Origin: Kineosporia rhizophila
Lineage (GTDB): Bacteria > Actinomycetota > Actinomycetes > Actinomycetales > Kineosporiaceae
Direction: 5' to 3'
NCBI RefSeq assembly: GCF_021277265.1
Contig: NZ_JAJSOH010000003.1
Coordinates: 62,001 to 126,000, forward strand
Length of the DNA stretch: 64,000 nt
Shown: piece after piece, positions 32,695 through 40,957 of the stretch
How positions within the stretch are numbered: the stretch's first letter is position 1
Layout: each line of letters starts with the position of its first letter
Translations under genes and position numbers: made by a program
Notes under the pieces: model-generated
Databases searched by the model: none
What the model was told of the DNA's origin: nothing
The model's input: the letters and a program-made list of their open reading frames with translations, nothing else

Positions 32695-33903
32695 ATGCGA
32701 GTGGTGATGTCGACCTACGGGTCGCGAGGAGACGTCGAGCCGATGGCCGCGCTCGGCGTGACGTTGCAGCAGCTGGGCGTCGAGGCGGTGGTCTGTGCGC
32801 CGCCCGAGCCCGAGTTCGAGGCGTTGCTGGAACGTTCGGGCGTGGCCATGGTGCCGGCCGGAATGTCGGTGAAGGAGCTGATTGCCCACGCCCGGGCGAA
32901 CCCGCACGTCACGTTGCCGGAGCGGGCGCGGACGGTGACCGCGGCGCAGTACGAGGTGGTGCTCGAGGCGGCGCAGAAGGCCGACGTGATCATCGGCAGC
33001 GGTCTGATGCCCGCTGCGGCCGGAGCCCGCACCGCCGCCGACCAGCTCGGACTGCCCTTTCACCTGGTGGCGTTCCAGTCGGTGACGATGCCCTCGCCCC
33101 ACCAGCCGCCGATCGCCTACCCCGGTCGTCCGCTGCCACCGGACGTCACGGACAACCGCGAGCTGTGGAAGCTCGACGTCGAGAACATGAATGCCATCTT
33201 CGGCGGGGCGGTGAACGACCACCGGGCCACCGTCGGGCTGCCCCCGGTGCCGGACATCCGCGCCCATGTCCTGAACAAACGTCCATGGTTGGCGGTCGAC
33301 CCCACCTTGGCTCCCTGGCAGCCTTCGGACCTGGTCGACGTGCTGCAGACCGGCGCCTGGATCCTGCCCGACACAAGACCTCTCGCGCCTGAGGTGGAGG
33401 CGTTCCTGGCGGCGGGAGATGCGCCGGTGTACGTGGGATTCGGCAGCATGGCCATGGGCAATGCGTCCGCGGAGGTCGCGACGGCTGCGGTGGAGGCGGC
33501 CCGCGCCCTGGGCCGCCGCATCATCCTGGCCCAGGGGTGGGCCGGGCTGTCGGCCATCGACTCCCAGGACGACTGTTTCGTGGTCGGGGATGTGAACCAG
33601 CAAAGTCTGTTCCCCCGCTGCGCCGCCGTGGTGCATCACGGCGGCGCGGGCACCACGACCGCCGCCGCCCGCGCCGGCGTACCCCAGGTGATCGTGCCAC
33701 AGGTCGTGGACCAGCCCTTCTTCGCCCGCCGCGTCTCAGAACTGGGCATCGGCGTGGCGCACGAAGGCAGTGTTCCCACGGCGCACTCACTGACCGAGGC
33801 GCTCCGGAAAGCCTTACCCCTGGCGGCTGCGGCCCAGGAAGTGGCCGGGCAGATCAGGACCGATGGGACGCTCGTGGCGGCTCGGGCGCTGGGAGCGGCT
33901 TGA
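32695..33903 (+). CDS. GT1-family glycosyltransferase (MGT/UGT-like)
   Basis: A 402-residue GT-B glycosyltransferase of the family that includes glycopeptide and macrolide glycosyltransferases. The acceptor domain starts MRVVMSTYGSRGDVEPMAAL. The donor domain has VYVGFGSMAM, a VVGDVNQQSLFPRCAAVVHH region, HHGGAGTTTAAARAGVPQ and VPQVVDQPFFARRV. The histidine-glycine pair and the Q of VDQ contact nucleotide-sugar in this fold. The acceptor could be a natural product, sterol or xenobiotic. Single gene after a terminator. Confidence 0.92.
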   Translation: MRVVMSTYGSRGDVEPMAALGVTLQQLGVEAVVCAPPEPEFEALLERSGVAMVPAGMSVKELIAHARANPHVTLPERARTVTAAQYEVVLEAAQKADVIIGSGLMPAAAGARTAADQLGLPFHLVAFQSVTMPSPHQPPIAYPGRPLPPDVTDNRELWKLDVENMNAIFGGAVNDHRATVGLPPVPDIRAHVLNKRPWLAVDPTLAPWQPSDLVDVLQTGAWILPDTRPLAPEVEAFLAAGDAPVYVGFGSMAMGNASAEVATAAVEAARALGRRIILAQGWAGLSAIDSQDDCFVVGDVNQQSLFPRCAAVVHHGGAGTTTAAARAGVPQVIVPQVVDQPFFARRVSELGIGVAHEGSVPTAHSLTEALRKALPLAAAAQEVAGQIRTDGTLVAARALGAA

Positions 33904-33927
33904 ATCGGGCTCGCTAGCGTGTGACCC

Positions 33928-34647
33928 ATGTCGAGTGAGGACGAGCAGTCGGTTGCCGGGCCCTCCATCTGGGTACGGAGCCTTCGGCCTAGCCGGGAAG
34001 AGGCGCTCCAGGCCTTCGAAATGGCCCAGCGGCACTACGCCGAGCGCCGGGCCGCGCATCCGGAGGAGTACGAGCCGGAACCAGAGGAAGAGCCGTGCGA
34101 TCCCGGGCCGGTGCGGCTGCTGACCGTCAGGCCGGTTCTGCTGCACGTGGAGAACCACATGTTCCTGGCCCAGGGGGACGACGACAGCAGTGGCTACTAC
34201 AAGGACGAGCCCACCACGGATGTGAGCAACGGCCTGGTCGACGTGTTCGGTTCGGTCGTGCAGTTCTACACCGGTATCGCGGTGGGCCATCTTCACCTGC
34301 AGGTCGACTACCGCGCGGATGCACCGCAAGAGCTCGAACTGGACGAGTGGGAAGACGTGGTGGAGGTCAGTGCTCAGCTCACTGCCCCGTGCACCCGGTT
34401 CGGTTCGTACGACGACAACGTTCCGGAGGAGTGGCCGGACGTGAACCAGCAGGGCCCGGGCTGGTACCGGATCCGAGCCCACTGCCGTGGCCGCGACCTG
34501 GACTACGACTCTGCGCCCGAGGTGCCGCGGGAGCACCACAGGATCGTGGTGTGGCCGGCGCCGCAGACGGGTTCGATCCTGTACAAGCTGAACGACTACA
34601 CCGGTATGGACAAGCGGCGCAGCGATGCGGTCAGAGTGTCGCGTTGA
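33928..34647 (+). CDS. Hypothetical acidic protein, 239 aa
   Basis: I do not recognise the family. It starts ATG 33928, 24 bp after the glycosyltransferase gene, and may be co-transcribed. The N-terminal 55 residues are helical and highly acidic (EEYEPEPEEEPCDPG). The remainder looks beta-rich (VRPVLLHVENHMF, VVQFYTGIAVGHLHLQVDY). No signal peptide or membrane segment. Its end overlaps the convergent DUF4291 gene by 17 bp. Confidence 0.7.
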   Translation: MSSEDEQSVAGPSIWVRSLRPSREEALQAFEMAQRHYAERRAAHPEEYEPEPEEEPCDPGPVRLLTVRPVLLHVENHMFLAQGDDDSSGYYKDEPTTDVSNGLVDVFGSVVQFYTGIAVGHLHLQVDYRADAPQELELDEWEDVVEVSAQLTAPCTRFGSYDDNVPEEWPDVNQQGPGWYRIRAHCRGRDLDYDSAPEVPREHHRIVVWPAPQTGSILYKLNDYTGMDKRRSDAVRVSR

Positions 34648-35230
34648 CGGCCTGGGCCACGTCGGGTGGGAGTGGGTAGGGGGTTTCGGGCGGGAGCAGG
34701 GCCTGGGCGGTTTCGGGTTCGCCGGCCGAGACGTGGGCGTGGATCTGGTGGGCCAGGCCGGTGACGTCGTGCAGACCCACGATCCACTCGTCCACGTACT
34801 GGTCTACCGCATCCCGGGAGAGCCCCAGTTGCAGGGAGCGGAACGGCAGGGGCTGCATCTGCAGTGAGCGTTCCGGGTCCCACTGGTAGCGAACCGGCGA
34901 GGCCTTCAGGGCCCTGGCCCAGGTGGCGCGGTCGGGGTGGCGGGCGCGGTCGAAACTGCTGGCGCACGAGCGGGTCAGGGCCGCTTCGAAGCCGGTGCGG
35001 GTGAGCTCGACCGCGAGCACCCGTTCCTGGCCGGGTTTGGTGGCCCAGCCGGAGCGGTACATCATCCACCGGAACGAGGGTTTGATCCAGGTCATCCGCT
35101 CGCGTCTGAACGGGGTGACGAACCGGCCCGCGGCGAGGGCCGGTTCGGCGATCCCGGGGGAGTAGGCCTGGTAGACGGTGATGGTGGACTCGGTCCAGGT
35201 CGCCCGGACCTGGTGATGTGGCGTTTCCAT
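34631..35230 (-). CDS. DUF4291 family protein
   Basis: A 199-residue protein starting at ATG 35230, matching the compact length of DUF4291. The family core is clear: ITVYQAYSPGIAEPAL, FVTPFRRERMTWIKPSF, RWMMYRSGWATKPGQER and the later QWDPERSLQMQPLPFRSLQLGL. The function is unknown; a nucleic-acid or nucleotide-related role has been guessed for such RMTWIKPSF proteins, but I see no proof. It lies 44 bp downstream of the cupin gene on the same strand. Confidence 0.9.
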   Translation of the reverse strand: METPHHQVRATWTESTITVYQAYSPGIAEPALAAGRFVTPFRRERMTWIKPSFRWMMYRSGWATKPGQERVLAVELTRTGFEAALTRSCASSFDRARHPDRATWARALKASPVRYQWDPERSLQMQPLPFRSLQLGLSRDAVDQYVDEWIVGLHDVTGLAHQIHAHVSAGEPETAQALLPPETPYPLPPDVAQAVNATL

Positions 35231-35274
35231 GAGAAGGCCATGATCGTGCGGGCGGCGGGTGGACGGCCACCGGT

Positions 35275-35790
35275 TTAGAGACTCACCTCGGACCAGTCGA
35301 GGCCGTTCAGGTTGACCACCACCGCCTCCTGGGTGGTGCGGGCGATCACCACCAGCGCCTCCTCTCCAGGGTCGGGGTTCTCCTCGCGGTGCGGCACCCA
35401 GGGCGGTACGAACACGTAGTCGCCGGGGGAGGTCTCGATCCGGCGCTCCACCGGTTCGGGACCGTCGAGGTCGGCGAACACGAACACCGGGTGCCCGGAG
35501 ACCACGTAGATCGCGGTCTCGGAGGCGCCGTGGTGGTGGTTGCCGGAGTTGGTCAGGGCGGGCACGTGGGTCTGGCCCATCCACAGGTGCTGGGCGCCGA
35601 CCGTCTTGCCGCTGACCGCCTCCAGCCGCTTCATGCCCGAGGTCTGCGTGGTCTGCCCGACCAGGTTCGCCGGGGCGATCTGGTGCAGGCGGGTGTGGAA
35701 CGGGTCGATCCCGGGCGGCAGCAGCACGCCGCTGGGGGTGCGGACCGGTTCGTCGCCCTGCGAGGCGGCGGGCAGGTGGACGGCGGGCAT
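35275..35790 (-). CDS. Cupin-domain protein
   Basis: A 171-residue single cupin. The first cupin motif is HHHGASETAIYVVSGHPVF and the second is SPGDYVFVPPWVPHREENP; histidines in both would bind a metal such as Fe or Mn. The N-terminal part (GVLLPPGIDPFHTRLHQIAPANL in pattern) is not recognised. The start directly follows the lysR stop, so it is co-transcribed with lysR. It may be a small oxygenase, isomerase or sensor linked to the regulated pathway. Confidence 0.86.
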   Translation of the reverse strand: MPAVHLPAASQGDEPVRTPSGVLLPPGIDPFHTRLHQIAPANLVGQTTQTSGMKRLEAVSGKTVGAQHLWMGQTHVPALTNSGNHHHGASETAIYVVSGHPVFVFADLDGPEPVERRIETSPGDYVFVPPWVPHREENPDPGEEALVVIARTTQEAVVVNLNGLDWSEVSL

Positions 35791-36699
35791 TCAGGCTCCC
35801 TGGGCGTACTCGACTGGGGCGTATTCGGGGTAGGGCGCGGGGGTGAGCGCGGGCCGGGCGAGCAGCCGGCGCAGCGCATCGACGGCCGGGGCGACGGTGT
35901 GCGGGGACAGGCCTCGCCGGGCCCAGACGGCCAGTGGCAGGGGCTTGGGGGCGGGCAGGTCGTGACGAGGGGCCAGGCCCTCGGGGGTCTGGCCCAGGGT
36001 GGCCATCAGCGCCACGCCCAGACCGGCCCCGACGGCCGCCTGGACCCCGGCCAGCTGGATCGCCTCGGCGTTAACCATAGCCGGGATTGCGTTTTCCGCA
36101 AGGGTTTCCAGAGCCCGCGAACGCAGGGCGCAGGGCTGGTCGAAGGCCACCACCGGGATCGGCGCGTTACCGGGCGGGCGCTGCCAGGTGGGCGCCGCGT
36201 ACCAGGTCAGAGCCAGATTGCCGACCGGGGTGGCGCGCAGGTCGTCGGCCGGGCCGAGCAGCAGCGCCAGGTCGACCCGGCCCTCGGCCAGGCCCTCGCG
36301 CAGCTTGGTGCCGCGGTCGAGGCGGAAGCGGATGCGCAGGTCCGGCAGGGTGGTCGCGAGCTGCGCGGAGAGGTAGGGCAGCAGTTGCGCGGCGGCGTGC
36401 TCGGTGGAGCCGATCACCACCGACTCGGTGCTGTGCCGGCCGAAACTGCGCAGCGTCTCGTCGTGCAGGGCCAGCAGGCGACGGGCCTGGACCAGCAGTC
36501 TTTCCCCGTCGCCGGTGAGTCGCGAGCCCCGGCCGTGCCGCTCGATCAGGACCCGGCCGGTCGCACTCTCCAGCTTGCGCACGTGCTGGCTGACCGCGGC
36601 CTGGCTGAGGTGCAGGGAGGTGGCGGCGCGCTGGAAACCGCCGGTGTCCGCGACGGCCACGAAACTGCGGAGCGGGGCGATGTCCAGGATCTGACTCAT
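35791..36699 (-). CDS. LysR-family regulator
   Basis: About 302 residues, starting ATG 36699. The N-terminal winged helix reads APLRSFVAVADTGGFQRAA, LHLSQAAVSQHVRKLE and TGRVLIERHGRGSRLT. The periplasmic-binding-like effector domain follows (SVVIGSTEHAAAQLLPYL, DLALLLGPADDL, GLGVALMATLG). It is divergent from the second LLM/ABC operon and is its likely activator, in the manner of CysB or Cbl for sulfonate genes. A TGTCTA element overlaps its start codon. Confidence 0.9.
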   Translation of the reverse strand: MSQILDIAPLRSFVAVADTGGFQRAATSLHLSQAAVSQHVRKLESATGRVLIERHGRGSRLTGDGERLLVQARRLLALHDETLRSFGRHSTESVVIGSTEHAAAQLLPYLSAQLATTLPDLRIRFRLDRGTKLREGLAEGRVDLALLLGPADDLRATPVGNLALTWYAAPTWQRPPGNAPIPVVAFDQPCALRSRALETLAENAIPAMVNAEAIQLAGVQAAVGAGLGVALMATLGQTPEGLAPRHDLPAPKPLPLAVWARRGLSPHTVAPAVDALRRLLARPALTPAPYPEYAPVEYAQGA

Positions 36700-36750
36700 G
36701 TCTATCAGAATACTAGAGAATGATCGGAAATCGTGATGGGTGTTCATCAC
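36699..36750. promoter_or_regulatory. LysR-type operator region
   Basis: A TGTCTAT-containing 24-bp element (36699-36722, ending GAGAATG) matches the element at 19749-19772 at 16 of 24 positions and the metQ element at 17 of 24. A second dyad, GTGATG-N6-CATCAC (36733-36750), lies next to it. Both are between lysR and the divergent operon and are candidate LysR sites. Confidence 0.5.
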
Positions 36751-36808
36751 AAAGCGTCAGACCCCGACACCTGGACAGAAAAACCCCTGGCCACGCATGC
36801 TCGAGGAC

Positions 36809-36850
36809 ATGACCCGGACGGCCCTCGCGAACCCCGCCAACTGTCGCTGA
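36809..36850 (+). CDS. Short cysteine-containing leader peptide (13 aa)
   Basis: The frame MTRTALANPANCR ends with Cys-Arg. TGGACA (36772-36777) and CATGCT (36796-36801) spaced by 18 bp form a plausible promoter, and ATG 36809 lies 7 nt after this -10, again as if leaderless. An in-frame ATG at 36797 would give four more residues. It lacks the VDLLRVSS core of the first leader, so the call rests on position, promoter spacing and the CR end. A cysteine-responsive attenuation role is inferred. Confidence 0.45.
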   Translation: MTRTALANPANCR

Positions 36851-36865
36851 CCACCCGTTGACAGC

Positions 36866-36935
36866 CGCGCCGCGCACCTGACGGCGCCGCGTCGTCCCTC
36901 GTTCCCGCTGTTCTCCCGTTCTCGATGTTTCTCGT
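36866..36935 (+). promoter_or_regulatory. Candidate attenuator hairpin after the second leader peptide
   Basis: CGCGCCG (36866-36872) can pair with CGGCGC plus G (36882-36889, one bulge), followed by a long C/T-rich tract with repeated TTC, TCTC and GTTT up to about 36935. A GC hairpin followed by a pyrimidine tract in the 110-nt leader fits transcription attenuation. The remainder up to the LLM start shows nothing else. Confidence 0.35.
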
Positions 36936-36961
36936 CGTCATGCCGTCAGAAGGGCTCCGCC

Positions 36962-38329
36962 ATGCCTGAAACACCCCGTCGCACCCTCAAGCTCGGGGCG
37001 ATCCTGCTCGGCGTCGGTGGTCCCGGCCAGCACCGCACCTGGCTCGATCCGGAGATCCCGGCCGATGCCAGCGTCGACGTGAACTGGTACATTGACCGGG
37101 CCAAGGAGGCCGAGGCGGCCCGCTTCGACCACGTGTTCATCGTGGACAGCCAGTTCATCACCCCCGACTCGCCGAACCACTACCTCAGCCGGCTCGAGCC
37201 GCTCACCCTGCTCTCGGCGATCGCCGTGCACACCCGGCACATCGGCCTGGTCGGCACCCTCACCACCTCGTACAACGAGCCGTTCAACGTGGCCCGCCGG
37301 CTGGCCTCGCTGGACCACATCAGCGGCGGCCGGGCCGGCTGGAACGTGGTCACCAGCGGCGACGCCGGCACGGCGGGCAACTACAGCCGCGACCAGCACT
37401 TCGACTACGCCACCCGGTACGGCCGGGCGCTGGAGCACGTGCGGGTGGCCCAGGGGCTGTGGGACTCCTACGAGGCCGACGCCCTGCCCCGCGACCGCGA
37501 GCGCCAGGTGTTCCTGGACCGCTCGAAACTGCACGCCCTGAACCACGTCGGGGAGCACTTCTCGGTGGTCGGGCCGCTGAACATCGAGCGCACCCCGCAG
37601 GGGCAGCCGGTGATCTTCCAGGCCGGCGACTCCGAGGAGGGCCGCGACCTGGGCGCCGAGATCGCCGACGCGATCTTCACCCACGCCCCGAGCCTGGAGC
37701 AGGCGGTGGCCTTCCGCACCGAGATCCGCGAGCGGGCCGCGGCCAAGGGCCGCAACCCCGAGCACGTGCTGATCGTGCCGGGCATCTTCCCGGTGATCGC
37801 CGACACCGACGCGGAGGCGCAGGCCCGGCAGGACGCCCAGCTGGGGGCCAAGAGCTTCGAGAAGGCCCTGGCCGAACTGGGCCGGCCCTTCGGCTGGCAC
37901 GACTTCAGCCAGTACGACCTGGACGCGCCGTTCCCGTCGGTGGCGGCGGCGGGGGAGCGCAGCTTCCGCACCCAGGCCGAGGCGATCACCCGGCTCGCCC
38001 AGACCAACCAATGGACGCTTCGGCAGGTTGTGGAGCACCAGCTGGCTTCCGGGCGCTCACCTTTCGTCGGCTCGCCGCTCACCGTGGCCGATGAGATCCA
38101 GCGCTGGTTCGAGGCCGGGGGCTTCGACGGCATCAACATCAGCGTCAACTCCCCGCGCGAGTTCGCCCGCTTCACCGAGCAGGTCCTGCCGATCCTGCGC
38201 GAGCGCGGCGTGGTCCGCAGCGAGTACGAGTCCACCACCCTGCGCGGCAACCTCGGCCTCCCGGTCCCGGAGAACCGCCACACCGCAGCCCGGTCCACCA
38301 CGTCCGAAGCTCCCCTGCTCGTCCCCTGA
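36962..38329 (+). CDS. NtaA/DszA-type FMN-dependent monooxygenase (LLM)
   Basis: A 455-residue full-length enzyme beginning LKLGAILLGVGGPGQHRTW. It has FDHVFIVDSQFITPDSPNHYL, LVGTLTTSYNEPFNVARRL, LDHISGGRAGWNVVTS, HALNHVGEHFSVVGPLNI and PVIFQAGDSEEGRDLGAE. It is closely similar to the enzyme at 43431, so the operon is flanked by two paralogues. FMNH2 must come from a reductase outside the window. AGAAGGG lies before ATG 36962. First structural gene of the second LLM/ABC operon. Confidence 0.9.
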   Translation: MPETPRRTLKLGAILLGVGGPGQHRTWLDPEIPADASVDVNWYIDRAKEAEAARFDHVFIVDSQFITPDSPNHYLSRLEPLTLLSAIAVHTRHIGLVGTLTTSYNEPFNVARRLASLDHISGGRAGWNVVTSGDAGTAGNYSRDQHFDYATRYGRALEHVRVAQGLWDSYEADALPRDRERQVFLDRSKLHALNHVGEHFSVVGPLNIERTPQGQPVIFQAGDSEEGRDLGAEIADAIFTHAPSLEQAVAFRTEIRERAAAKGRNPEHVLIVPGIFPVIADTDAEAQARQDAQLGAKSFEKALAELGRPFGWHDFSQYDLDAPFPSVAAAGERSFRTQAEAITRLAQTNQWTLRQVVEHQLASGRSPFVGSPLTVADEIQRWFEAGGFDGINISVNSPREFARFTEQVLPILRERGVVRSEYESTTLRGNLGLPVPENRHTAARSTTSEAPLLVP

Positions 38330-38366
38330 CTCCTCCTGACTCCCTCTCACTCCCTCTGACTTCCCC
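38327..38366 (+). repeat. Four imperfect 10-bp tandem repeats
   Basis: TGACTCCTCC, TGACTCCCTC, TCACTCCCTC and TGACTTCCCC run head to tail from the LLM stop codon into the gap before the binding-protein gene. Probably slippage-derived spacer sequence; it repeats the stop codon in one register. Confidence 0.6.
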
Positions 38367-38393
38367 TGCCCGAACCCGAACCGAGGAACAGCC

Positions 38394-39926
38394 ATGAACC
38401 CCAGTCCTGATCTACGTCGTCGGTCCTTCCTGAGCGGTCTGCTGGCCGCTCCCGTGCTCGGCGCGGTGCTGGCGGCCTGCGGCGGTGACTCCGGTTCCGG
38501 CGGGGCGGCCGGCGCGGCCACCCTGAAGTGGGCCAGCAGCTACTTCCCGACCCACTGGGACCCGGTGGTCGGCGGCTCCGGCGCCCAGTTCCGTCACCTC
38601 TCCCTGGTCTACGCCTCGCTCACCCGGGTGGACGAGAAGGGTGAGGCGGTGCCCGACCTGGCCGAGAGCTGGGAGTACAACGACCAGGGCGACCAGGTCA
38701 CCTTCCACCTGCGGGCCGGGCTGAAGTTCAGCGACGGCACCCCGGTCAACGCGGACGCGGTCAAGCAGGCGATCGAGCGGGCCAAGACCCAGGAGGACTC
38801 GGCCCTGTTCGGTGACCTCACCTCGATCGACAAGGTGACCACCGAGGGCGAGCTGGACGCGGTGGTGCACCTGACCCAGGTCGACTGCCAGATCCCGCTG
38901 CTGTTCGGCGAGCGGGTGCTGCAGGTGGCCAGCCCCAAGGCCGCCGCCGACCCCAAGACGCTGGACCAGAACCCGGTCGGGCACGGGCCTTTCGTGGTCT
39001 CCCAGATCATCCCCGGCACCAAGGCGGTGCTGGAGAAGAACCCGGACTACTGGGACGCCGAGAACATCCACATCGACAAGGTCGAGCTGGTCTCCGCCCC
39101 CGACCCCTCCACCGTGGTCTCGGGCCTGCAGACCGGCGTGTACAACTTCTCCGACCTGGCCCCCAGCCAGGCCAAGGCGGCCGAGGACGCCGGCCTGGAC
39201 GTGTTCGTGCAGCCCGGCTACAACGCCTCGAACCTGAGCCTGAACGTGAACAAGAAGCCGTTCGACGACCCGAAGGTGGTCGAGGCCGTGCGCCACGGCA
39301 TCAACCGGCAGGAGTTCGTGGACAAGCTGACCTTCGGCTACGGCACCCCGGCCACCCAGCCGTTCCCGAAGGAGTACATCGCCTACGACCCGCAGTCGGC
39401 CGACCTGTGGCCCTACGACGTGGACAAGGCCAAGGCGGCGCTGGCGCAGTCGAAGTACTCCGGCGACGACCTGAGCATCGACCTGGTGATCCCGGACGAG
39501 GACCCGGCCGCCGAGATCGTGCAGGCGCAGCTGGCCGCGATCGGCATCACGGTGAACATCAAGATCGACAAGAACTGGGCCACCCCGTTCTTCGCCAAGG
39601 ACCTGGTGGCCTCGCTCTACGGCACCACCGGGCGGGACTCGCCGCTGCAGACCCTGACCGCGCACTTCGGCCCCAACGGCCCGCTGAACCTCAGCACCCC
39701 CTACGAGCCGGAAGGTTTCGAGAAGGCGGTGGCCGCGGTCCGGGAAACCCCGCTTGAGGACGCCGGTTACGCCTCGGTCCTGCAGGCCGCCACTCGCGAG
39801 GGTCTGGTCAGTGAGGCCCTGGTCTTCACCTACTCACAGCCGAACGTGTACGTGAAGGACCCGGCGATCTCCGCGCTGCCGAAGAACCCGGGGCACATCA
39901 ACTGGACCGGTGTGAAGATCTCGTGA
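38394..39926 (+). CDS. Peptide/nickel-type ABC substrate-binding lipoprotein (SBP_bac_5)
   Basis: A 510-residue family 5 binding protein. The N-terminus has a twin-arginine motif LRRRSFLSGL and a lipobox LAAC, so it is probably Tat-exported and lipidated. Family motifs: GEAVPDLAESWEYN, VTFHLRAGLKFSDGTPVNA, GHGPFVVSQIIPGT, NPDYWDAENIHIDKV and DDPKVVEAVRHGINRQE. ATG 38394 is preceded by GAGGAA. The ligand is unknown; organosulfur peptides or amines fit the neighbours. The permease GTG overlaps its stop. Confidence 0.92.
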   Translation: MNPSPDLRRRSFLSGLLAAPVLGAVLAACGGDSGSGGAAGAATLKWASSYFPTHWDPVVGGSGAQFRHLSLVYASLTRVDEKGEAVPDLAESWEYNDQGDQVTFHLRAGLKFSDGTPVNADAVKQAIERAKTQEDSALFGDLTSIDKVTTEGELDAVVHLTQVDCQIPLLFGERVLQVASPKAAADPKTLDQNPVGHGPFVVSQIIPGTKAVLEKNPDYWDAENIHIDKVELVSAPDPSTVVSGLQTGVYNFSDLAPSQAKAAEDAGLDVFVQPGYNASNLSLNVNKKPFDDPKVVEAVRHGINRQEFVDKLTFGYGTPATQPFPKEYIAYDPQSADLWPYDVDKAKAALAQSKYSGDDLSIDLVIPDEDPAAEIVQAQLAAIGITVNIKIDKNWATPFFAKDLVASLYGTTGRDSPLQTLTAHFGPNGPLNLSTPYEPEGFEKAVAAVRETPLEDAGYASVLQAATREGLVSEALVFTYSQPNVYVKDPAISALPKNPGHINWTGVKIS

Positions 39927-40957
39927 CCGTTCTGGAGAACCGGTTGCTGGTGCTGCCCGCCCGCCGCTCGAGCGACCTGGCCGTACGGGCCGGCCGGGTG
40001 CTCGGGCGGATCCTGCTCACCCTGGTGCAGTCGGTGGCGATCTTCGTGCCGGTGTTCCTGGTGGCCACCTTCGTCACCTTCGCGCTGCGGGCGATCAGCG
40101 GTCTCAGCCCGGCCCGGCTCTCACTGGGGGAGCAGGCCACCCCGGAGGCGATCGCCCGGATCGAGGCGCAGTGGGGTCTGGACCAGCCGTTCCTCAGCCA
40201 GTACTGGACCTGGCTGACCGACATGCTGCGCGGCGACCTGGGCAACAGCTGGTCCAACGGGGCGAGCGTGGCCGAGGTGATCGGGCTCGGCCTGGGCATC
40301 AGCCTCTCGGTGGCCGCGCTCGCCCTGACCATCGGCATCGTCCTGGGCTTCGCCTTCGGGGCCCTGGCGGCGCTGCGCCCGCGCACCTGGATCGACCGGA
40401 CGATCACCGCGGTGATGACGGTGTTCTCGGTGATGCCGGCCTTCGTGGTGGGCATCGTCCTGGTCACCGTGTTCGCCGTCGGCCTCGGCTGGTTCCCGGC
40501 CTCGGGCTACGTGCCGCTGGAAGTCGGCGCCTGGCCGTGGTTCTCGCACATCCTGCTGCCCGCCCTGGCGCTCAGCCTGGACGTGGTCGCCGACGTGGCC
40601 CGGCAGCTGCGCTCCGGGCTGATCGCCGCCTATCGCGAGAACTACGTCACCGGGGCCCTGGTGCGCGGGCTCAGCCCGCGCCGGATCTTCCTGCGGCACG
40701 TGCTGCGCAACGGCATCGGCCCGACCCTGGCGGTGCTCGGGCTGAAGTTCCCGGCCCTGATCGGCGGTGCGGTGGTCACCGAGTGGATCTTCGGGCTGCA
40801 GGGTTTCGGCCGCTTCGCCAACGACTCCGCCCAGGCCGGTGACGTGCCCGCGGTGCAGGGCGTGCTGGTCGTCTCGATCGTCCTGGTCGTGGTGTTCAAC
40901 CTGGTCGTCAACATCGTCCTGGGCCGGCTCACCCCGGCCTCCCAGCGGGGGGTGTGA
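39923..40957 (+). CDS. ABC transporter permease, DppB type
   Basis: A 344-residue permease. Compared with the usual MxxYxxRRL start it has a longer N-terminus (TVLENRLLVLPARRSSD) before the first membrane helix. Family features include EAIARIEAQWGLDQPFLSQY, GDLGNSWSNGASV, a coupling loop NYVTGALVRGLSPRRIFLRH and the end TEWIFGLQGFGRF. GTG 39923 overlaps the previous stop, and the next permease overlaps its end. Confidence 0.91.
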   Translation: MTVLENRLLVLPARRSSDLAVRAGRVLGRILLTLVQSVAIFVPVFLVATFVTFALRAISGLSPARLSLGEQATPEAIARIEAQWGLDQPFLSQYWTWLTDMLRGDLGNSWSNGASVAEVIGLGLGISLSVAALALTIGIVLGFAFGALAALRPRTWIDRTITAVMTVFSVMPAFVVGIVLVTVFAVGLGWFPASGYVPLEVGAWPWFSHILLPALALSLDVVADVARQLRSGLIAAYRENYVTGALVRGLSPRRIFLRHVLRNGIGPTLAVLGLKFPALIGGAVVTEWIFGLQGFGRFANDSAQAGDVPAVQGVLVVSIVLVVVFNLVVNIVLGRLTPASQRGV

